Assembly (NCBI GenBank): GCA_024752435.1
Contig: CP103037.1
Span: forward strand, 2,542,001 to 2,606,000
Direction: 5' to 3'
DNA length: 64,000 bases
Origin: Allantophomopsis cytisporea
Taxonomy: Eukaryota > Ascomycota > Leotiomycetes > Phacidiales > Phacidiaceae
The number at the start of each line of letters is the position of its first letter. Within the stretch, counting starts at the first letter, position 1. The position numbers and the translations under genes are program-made. Below the pieces are notes generated by a model. That model made no database searches. It was not told the origin of the DNA and saw nothing but the letters and a program-made list of their open reading frames with translations. Shown here in pieces: positions 56,634 to 64,000 of this stretch.

Positions 56634-58201
56634 TTTGATTTCAGAGCTCGATTCTTAATGCTTTCAGATTCTCTCAAAGTTTTTCGGGTGTCAAATATTG
56701 ATTTGAAGAGTAGGAGGCAATTCAACGTATTTCGATGACGATCAGCTGTTTGTAAGGTGCTTGATTTGTTGGGAGTACCGAGCAGCTTGAATTCCAATGG
56801 GCACACGACCTAGCTATGTATTCGTCCCTCACGAAGGCCGCCGAACCTTATTTCCCCGGGTTTCGGGACTTTGCCCCACCAGATTGGTGTCACGACCAAT
56901 TGGAGCGTGCGTAGGATACCCTCGGCTCGGGACGATAATTCCCGGATCACCAAGCTGATCGGAAACATTACGATGAGCAAGGGTGAGTGATGATGGGAGG
57001 TGTCAAGATTTTATCATTTATCATATTTCTGATCTCTGGGGTTCCATGGGTTATGAAACAGCGAGGGTTGTATGTAGGTACTCGCCTGGATAATTGCGGC
57101 AATACTTGATTGGGATGGGGAAAGCGAGAATAAGCATGGTTATGATATGCCTCAAAGACTACTCGTTCTCTTTTACTTGATAATATTAGAATAGGAGCCA
57201 CAATGAGGATTCGTAATTCCAGTGCGTTTTATGGTGTGATGAGACTTAATGCTAATTTAGACTACGGTGCCATACTCACCATATCTACAAGAAAACATGC
57301 TTTGATATTGATCAGCTGGAACATTGTCACTTGAACAAAATTATACACGATCTCACCAAAGCAGCAACTGCTAGCTTATGCTTTCTTATAAGCTCTTCTC
57401 TCAAGTCTAATAAAACTGGATCTCCAGGCATGTCCGTTCGCTTCATCGCACCCAGAGCCTTCTTCTTATCCTATCTACTTCTACTTTTAATGTCCATTCT
57501 CACTTCACTTTCTACCCTCACCTACCTCTTTGTTCTATCCTCTTCATCATCAGTTGACTTCCCATCTTCCATTACGTCGGTCTTTGCGAAGTAACTGTTA
57601 TCCTTGACTGTGTCGTCCTCTATCAAACATCAGTCATTGTTCACATCCTCATCTCAATTGAAGCAAGAGCCTTGATTAGGCCTTCGTCAATACTTGAATC
57701 CCCATCTCCAGACATTCGATTCGACCTGTCATCACTATCGCATGTTTAGTCCTCAGCTGCTTCGCAACCCTCATACAGCTCCCACACCTGCGATTTGCCT
57801 TTCCTAGCAGGCTTCACACTCAAAATATCAAGGCTTCAATTTCGTCGTCTTTAGTACACTTACTAGGTCTGTTGAAAAGACGCTTCATATCACCTAGTCT
57901 CGTCTTGTCAAAACCAGTACGACATCCAAAGCGCGTCTCAGCTCTCACTTTGCTTACAACACCTCACACGACCAAATATTGTCCATACCTCATGGAAAGG
58001 ATTGCAACGTTTCGCAACTCAGGTACACATTTCACAGATTCACAATCTCACTTCGTTGACTTCACTTTTCTTTCGCAAGTTCAAGACTCAGTATGTCCAC
58101 AACTCGCTTTCTTAATACTGTCATACTGATCACATACAATTTCATTCTAAGTCCTCTTTCTGTTTAACATTGATTGACCCCTGTTAATAGTCTCAATCAC
58201 C
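56634..58201. other. divergent intergenic region, pyrimidine-rich 5' flank
   Basis: The region lies between the small protein gene (minus) and the SNF2 gene (plus). From about 57400 to 58200 the plus strand is CT-rich and free of introns or domains, as expected for a long 5' leader and promoter of the SNF2 gene. Two ORFs there (57331 and 57872) are not supported. Confidence 0.5.
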
Positions 58202-61200
58202 ATGGCTGATCATGACTTGTTCGGCAATGATGGATCGAGTCCTGAATCATTAATGGAGTCTGATTCTGAACTATCAACTCCCGAGATTAGGTCCATCTTC
58301 AACACACCTCAGCTGCCAACACCACAAGAATCAGCAGATGTGCTCTTGACTACTCCAGAAATGGCACCTCGAAAATCTCAAAGCATGAAGGATATTCTTA
58401 CTGCGAGGATGGCCAGAAAGCACAATGCCTCGATAAATAGTGGCCCGGCAAAGCCATTAACTGATGACCTTTCCTCCGCCGCCAAGGAGCCTGAAAAGAG
58501 CGATGGAGCTGATCAAGATGAGTTTGAGGATAATTCGTGGATGGAAGATGATCATCATGATAGCAGCGATCCTTCCGAGCTTGCTACTCTGATGGCAAAG
58601 AGAGATGCTTTATCAGCCAAAAATGCGGGGTCACGGCTTCAGGGCGAAATGCTTGCTCAGATGATTCAACTGACTACGGAGATTGATGAACACAAGCGCA
58701 AGAACCGCGGTCGAGAGGAAACCATGTTTGTAACGGATGAAGAGCAAGAAGGTTCCGTGTTCTCGGTAATTGGAGATGATGAAATTGACGATGATATTTC
58801 TCAGCGAAGTCATGAGGTCACTGCGGATGCGTCTGAGGATGAGATGGAGGAGAACTTGTTACATGAGATGGCCAAGGATTTGGGCGAGACTCCAACGAAG
58901 AAAACCCGAAGACCAGCTCCGAAAAATGCTAGAGAAGTCAATCAGAGACGCGAGGAGGTAGCAGCACGCAAGAGAGAAGCCCAGAGAAAGAGAGCTGAGC
59001 AGAAATCGAAAAAACAGCCAGCTAAGAAACCGGCATCCAATAAACGCAAAGCTACCGACGCTGGAAAAGGCAAGGCGAAGAAGAAAAAGAAAGATCCCAA
59101 AAATGAGAGCAAGAATCGCATGAAGAACAACTTTCAGGATGGAGAAGAAGACCCTCTAGCAAAGATGCTCAAGAATCTCTTAAGTAGTGATCCGATCACT
59201 GAGCGGATGCAGCAAGGAGATTACAAAGAAGTTCCCAAAATCGAAGCTCACAACAAAGAAGCCCAGTTTGCTCTCATACTAGGCTCGGTTCCGAAGGACT
59301 ATGATACCCACAAAGCAAAGACTCAGAAGAAGGAGCTACTGGAGGCTTCTAAAAGATTTGGTAGCGGCCAAGTGAAGGCTGCTGATGGACTCTGGAGAAT
59401 GAAGGGATTGAAAACAACTCTTTATCATTACCAGCTACTCGGTGTCGACTGGATGACCTCTCGTGAGCTTTCCTGCACTCGCCCTCATGGGGGGTTAGTT
59501 GCAGATGCTATGGGGCTTGGCAAGACGTTACAAGTTTTGGCGACGATGGTTCAGAATCCTCCACCACCAAAGTTCGTCAAGAACAAGGTTAAAGCCACGC
59601 TAATTGTCATGCCTGGTACCTTGATAAGTCAATGGCGTGCCGAAATCACTCGTCACATGGACAAGGGACGCCTTCCGATAGTTTATCGGTATAGGGGCCA
59701 TAATGAGACAGAGCTACCAGTTCTCAGAGAGTGTGATGTTGTTCTCACTACGTACGCAGAAGTCATGAGAAGTTACCCGTATCCTTCAGTTGAAGAGCAG
59801 AAGGAGCTGGATAGTAGTGGTATGGAAAAATGGATAAAAAATCATGCCCACGAAAAGGGAAATTTGCACAGAATGAAGTGGTATCGTATTGTACTAGATG
59901 AAGCTCACAGCATCAAAAACTTCAGGTCGAGAACCAGCCTTGCTTGCTTTGAACTTGAAGCAGAATACCGCTGGGCATTGACTGGTAAGCTGAGTTATTC
60001 TTTTCATCGGTGGCCAATAGCTAACTATATCTAAGGCACGCCGATCCAGAACAGTCCCACGGAACTCTTTCCTTACTTCAGATTGCTCAGAAGCGATATG
60101 ACTTCAACCATGAGAGAATTCAAAAAGCATTACGCGGACGTCGACTCGAAAGACAACGATACCCGCATGAAAGTTGCATTGTCTGTTTTGATGATTCGTC
60201 GCACTATCAAGGACCGTATGTTTGGACGCCCTATAATCGAACTTCCAAATACAAATCCGTCCACAAATTACATAAAATTCTCAGACGCAGAATCATTCTT
60301 GTATCGAATGGTCGAGAACCGCTTTCGAGAAACAATGAATCAGCATCTCAAGGAGGGTACTGCCAAGCGGAATTATAGTGTGTGGATGGTGCAGCTGCTT
60401 CGATTGAGACAGGCTACTGCCCACCCATTTCTCCTGGAATACTTGATTAGAGATATCTTCACTGTAAGTGATTAATCGATGAAGTTTTTGCCTATCGAAG
60501 AACATATGATCGTCTATTTTAAGCAATGACTAACCCATTTCGGTAGGCCGAAGATCTTTTATCTCTTCAAAGGAAATTCAAACAAGAGGAAACATTAGCA
60601 AAGCCCATCTATGAACAGATTCAGCAATGGATCAAGAGTGTACCACAAGATCCTGATAAACAAGATGTGGAAGATGCACCATTTGGTTCTTCTGACTTTG
60701 GCAAGCGTTTCAAGATGGGAAAATATCTTGAAAATCTGGGCGATGATAAGTTCACAAACCGCGTTAGCTGTAGGCTGTGCGGAGACTACGTTAGAGCTGC
60801 ACGCAAAACTGGCTGTGGACATATATTTTGCGGAGAATGCATAATCAACTACATGCACCACGAGGCTCAGAATGGCTCCGAGGTAAGTTTCTCGTCAAAA
60901 CCGTACCGTTACATGTTAATGACTCTTCTTGTAGCATCATGTTTGCCCCGAGTGCGACAAAGTTTTCTTAAGTGCAACACGCTTCAAATTCAACAATCCC
61001 CTCGACGAAGAAGAACCTTCTTCCTCCGATGAATCAAGCTCCTCAAACCACACTCTCTCCAGAGGCAAAGATTTCAACAGGATCGAGCCAAAAACCTTAA
61101 AGCCATCATGGCTGGATCTCTATGACGAAGACCCTACCAAATACGATCTTGTTCCTTCTACCAAGAGCATTGCTATCAAGTCTACGCTATGTCACTGGTT

Positions 61201-61880
61201 CAACGACTCTCCCAATGACAAAGTCATTGTTTTCGTGCAGTGGCGCCTTATGGCTCGAATTCTTGGTCGAATGTTCAATGCAGAGAAGTGGGGCTTTGTT
61301 TACTACACAGGTGACATGAATGAGAAGGCAAGAGTTGAGGCAGTGCGAGTCTTTCATGAGAACCCAAAAGTGAAGGTCATGATTGCAGGTCTTAAATGCG
61401 GAGGAATAGGGCTTAACTTGACATGTGCAAATCGCGTCATCTCTGTGGATGTAAGAATTTCCTCCTTAGATTCACTTGAAACTAGTCTAACAATCTTTAG
61501 TTGTGGTGGAATCACTCAGTCGAGCAACAGGCTTTTGGGCGAGTATTTCGTATTGGGCAGAAGAAGCAGACACACCTCACTAGGTTGGTGGTTAAGAATA
61601 CGGTGGATGCTAGAATGGTGGACAGTAAGTTAATATATCCTTGGTTCTACATCCTCCAGTTTCCTGAGTCATTATGCCTTTCCTAACTATGATCATGCAT
61701 TGTTCTTGATACTTACTTGATACAGTGCAATCCGACAAGGTCAAATTGATTGATCAGACGATGCAAGACAATGGTGAACGCATCGAGCCACTTTCTCTGA
61801 CCGAACTCGCTAATCTCTTTGGCTTTGTGAGAGAGGACGAGAATGGCATTCCACAAGTTTATCCTGATTATCAAGATTGA
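58202..61880 (+). CDS. SNF2-family ATPase with RING finger (Rad5/Rad16-like)
   Basis: The model is join(58202..59984, 60036..60463, 60547..60882, 60935..61450, 61501..61624, 61726..61880), giving 1,113 residues. Five introns are phase-consistent. The ATG context CACCATGG is strong. The first 330 residues are acidic and basic low-complexity, with a Lys-rich nuclear signal (KGKAKKKKK). The helicase core has Walker A DAMGLGKT (about 435), DEAH (about 566), GTPIQN after intron 1, and IQIQ-like C-terminal motifs KCGGIGLNL and EQQAFGRVFRIGQ. A C3HC4 RING (CRLCG...CGHIFCGEC...CPEC, about 811-870) is inserted between the two helicase lobes. That arrangement is diagnostic of the Rad5/Rad16/Uls1 group: DNA-dependent ATPases with ubiquitin or SUMO-directed ligase function. 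No HIRAN domain is visible, so it is not Rad5 itself. Confidence 0.88.
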
Positions 61881-62179
61881 TCTATCCACTGCAGAGATGT
61901 GGCTTTGGCTTTCGCGTTTATTGTTTCCCCCTTCTTGATTGATCCTTTACCATAAGAAAACTCAAGTCACAGCACTCGACTACACATTAGTCCATTATAT
62001 ATCACATAGCACAAAACTTAAACTATAATTCGCACTACTTCAAGAGGCGTTTAGTGGTCAGCTGTCTTCATAGAATCATTCAGATAATAATCCCCGGTTA
62101 GCAATCAAGTTTCAGTTCGAATATTATTGAGTCGTTTTTCCATATCAGTCTTGAATGCAAGAGATTTCAACCCAACGTC
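61881..62179. other. short spacer between convergent gene ends
   Basis: This 299-bp AT-rich spacer carries the 3' ends of the SNF2 gene (plus) and the epimerase gene (minus). No further feature is seen. Confidence 0.5.
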
Positions 62180-63310
62180 CTAGACATCCTTAACCATTTC
62201 TTCCCTCCAATCAAATTCATCTCTAAATCCTAAAACCTCCACAATCTTTCGATTACTCAATGGTGCCTCCCATTTATCCATTTGGCGAGTGAATTTTACC
62301 CCAGGACAAGCACGAGCCAGAAATTCTGCAGTCGGCTCATTCGTCGTGATCTTGCTGTTGGTTGCGTTAAACACCTGAAATCCTAACCCCGAATGCTGTA
62401 TGCACAGGTTACAGATCTGGCCCAAATCGCGTGCGTCAATGTATGACCATGCGTTACGTTTACGGCTCATTGGATCCTTCAGAAATGAGGGGAAGAGCTC
62501 TGCATACTCATGCGGCTCGATTACATTGCCAATTCGCAATGCGTAAATATCAGATTTGAAGCGACGGGCGAATGTACGCTGGGATAGTGAGCAAAAGTCC
62601 TCAAGTGACAAGGGAAGGAAAAAGGTTAAAAGCTGAAAAGCTGAGTGTTGAGGATTACTGATTAGATAAATACTTACAGCAGTCTTCTCAGCACAAATTT
62701 TGGACAATGCATAGGAGTCTTCCGGATCAACATCATAGTCTTCCTCCAGAGGGAAAGAATGATAGTCAACATCTCCCTGTGAAAAACAGACGCCGTACGT
62801 AGTCTCACTGGACGCAATGATAATCTTACTCGTCAGTTTTGTCCAGATTTGGGCATCGGCCTGGCAGACATACCTTCTTGACTCCTAACTTTGAGGCTGC
62901 TTCAACCACGTTATAAGTACTCCTTACATTTGCCTGGAACAGCTCGGAGTCGGGCACAAGCATGTTTCTCGCATAGGCTGCAAAGTGAATTACTACATCC
63001 GGCGCACCTGGGACTGGGCCGCTATCGTAGCCATCCATGTTGAAGTGAGATGTGAGGGCGTTGAAAACTTGACCCGACTATAGATTGATTTTAGTGTAGA
63101 CTCCACCATGAGAATTGGAAGATATACGTCTGTTAAATCGGTCTTAAGAGTGTATACATCTGCTTTAGCGTCTGGGAAGGGTACCAGGTCGAGATTGAGC
63201 ACTTTGTGGCCTTTGGATAACAGGTAAGGTATAGTGTGTCTTCCAGCTTTGCCACTTCCTCCCGTAAAGACAATTCTTTTCCCCTCTGCTGCTTGAGTTG
63301 TGCTTGACAT
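62180..63310 (-). CDS. NAD-dependent epimerase/dehydratase (short-chain sugar type)
   Basis: The model is complement(join(62180..62578, 62678..62824, 62874..63077, 63128..63310)), giving 310 residues. Three introns (99, 49 and 50 nt) are in phase 0. The extended SDR fold is clear: the nucleotide motif TGGSGKAG near residue 16, DLDLVP ending strand 2, VVIHFAAYA, SSETTYGV, and the catalytic Tyr-x3-Lys as SYALSK. A conserved insert (DYHSFPLEEDYDVDPEDSY) and late ARDLGQICNLCIQ are typical of fungal members annotated as NAD-dependent epimerase/dehydratase. The substrate is probably a nucleotide sugar or a related sugar acid, but is not determined. It is divergent to ESF1 over 376 bp. Confidence 0.88.
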
Positions 63311-63686
63311 TGTGTATAGTTTATCGACAGAATAAGAAATGAGAATACAGAAAATAGGTAGGTAGGTAGAGTATATAACGAGATGTACTTATAAAATTGA
63401 TAATACCTGATAGTAATTGTGTCAATAACGTAGATATCTTACCAACAGGAGTCAACCACCAGAGCGTTAGCATCAAGTACGTCAGAGATATTGTCGCTGC
63501 ATGTTCACCCGTAGAGCGAATCGTTTGTATTGGATGTGGGGTACATGCCTCTCTCTGGTACTAGTGACGCTCATACCATCTATTATACTCACCGCCCGCG
63601 GCAGAATTTCAAAAATATGGCAAAATGATTATTATCTTCTCATCCAAAAAACCTCTTCACAAAGCATTTACAATACAACCGCAACA
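63311..63686. promoter_or_regulatory. divergent promoter of epimerase and ESF1
   Basis: This 376-bp region lies between two start codons. A short (GGTA)n run occurs near 63357-63369. No specific regulatory motif is recognised. Confidence 0.5.
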
Positions 63687-64000
63687 ATGCCACCAAAACA
63701 AAAAGCACCTAAGGGTGCCGCCTCGGCCTCCGAGAAGACAGTAGATGATCCCCGATTCTCCAACTTTTCTACTGATCCCCGATTCCGCCTCCCATCGAAA
63801 AAACAAACGCGTACGAAAATCGATAAACGTTTCTCGCGCATGCTTAAGGATGACGATTTCACAAATACTGCTAAGGTTGATCGATATGGACGCAAACTGA
63901 GTAGTAGTGGGAAGAAAAAGGCCCTTGAGCGATTATACCAGCCTGAGGAAGATGAGGATGAAGAGGACGAGGAGAGTGAGGAGGAGACGGCTGATGTTGA
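63687..64000 (+). CDS. ESF1: ESF1 pre-rRNA processing protein, N-terminal part (truncated by window end)
   Basis: The ATG at 63687 opens a frame that runs off the window after about 104 codons. The segment DPRFSNFSTDPRFRLPSKKQTRTKIDKRFSRMLKDDDF (about residues 21-58) with VDRYGRKL, then an acidic run (EDEDEEDEESEEE), is the conserved N-terminus of ESF1. That protein is a nucleolar 18S rRNA maturation factor found with U3 snoRNP particles. No intron occurs in the visible part. The C-terminal NUC153-like region must lie beyond the window. Confidence 0.9.
   Translation, partial: MPPKQKAPKGAASASEKTVDDPRFSNFSTDPRFRLPSKKQTRTKIDKRFSRMLKDDDFTNTAKVDRYGRKLSSSGKKKALERLYQPEEDEDEEDEESEEETADV

Overview
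The window is nuclear DNA of a filamentous ascomycete (Pezizomycotina). The evidence is many short GT-AG introns (about 44-99 nt) with CTAAC/CTGAC-like branch points, a fungal Zn2Cys6 regulator, 2EXR and SUR7 family proteins, Dal5-type permeases, and microsatellite-rich intergenic DNA. A helotialean (Leotiomycetes) source is only a guess from gene content. I rebuilt exon structures by hand, matching splice sites to reading-frame phase. I recognised no tRNA, rRNA, CRISPR or intact transposon.

Layout. 1-2.9 kb: gene-poor, with a two-copy 51-bp repeat. 2.9-11 kb: a protein with three cysteine-rich zinc-ribbon-like repeats, a stand-alone histidinol-dehydrogenase-like enzyme, a 2EXR protein and the mitochondrial RNA helicase SUV3. 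11.8-24.3 kb: a transport/catabolism block made of a Dal5-type MFS permease, a Zn2Cys6 transcription factor, an ABCG half-transporter, a second Dal5-type permease and a membrane-anchored GH79 glycosidase. 25-32.6 kb: a SUR7-family membrane protein, a microsatellite-rich gap, and a long WD40 protein like WDR6/Rtt10. 33.8-40.6 kb: a DHA1-like MFS transporter, a cysteine-rich GPI-type protein and a secreted heme-thiolate peroxidase/peroxygenase. 41.5-48.6 kb: a TXNDC17-like thioredoxin, a D-2-hydroxyacid dehydrogenase, and a divergent pair of FAD amine oxidase and Dal5-type permease. 49.5-54.2 kb: an unknown protein, a 36-bp minisatellite, and an arrestin-like gene whose frame is disrupted. 54-58 kb: mostly empty apart from a 63-residue, three-exon single-TM protein. 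58.2-64 kb: a SNF2/RING ATPase, an NAD-dependent sugar epimerase-like enzyme, and the first part of ESF1.

The most interesting regulatory signal is in the divergent promoter between the Zn2Cys6 factor and the ABCG transporter. It holds two copies of the inverted motif GGTCG-S-CGACC, each about 280 bp from one start codon. An everted version of the same half-sites lies between the second permease and the GH79 gene. This suggests a locally encoded regulator controlling itself, the exporter and perhaps the glycosidase. A second candidate module is the FAD amine oxidase/permease pair. A perfect palindrome of two opposed GATA-type sites lies upstream of the neighbouring hydroxyacid dehydrogenase, which would fit nitrogen control. 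Functions come from recognised motifs only; no database search was possible.
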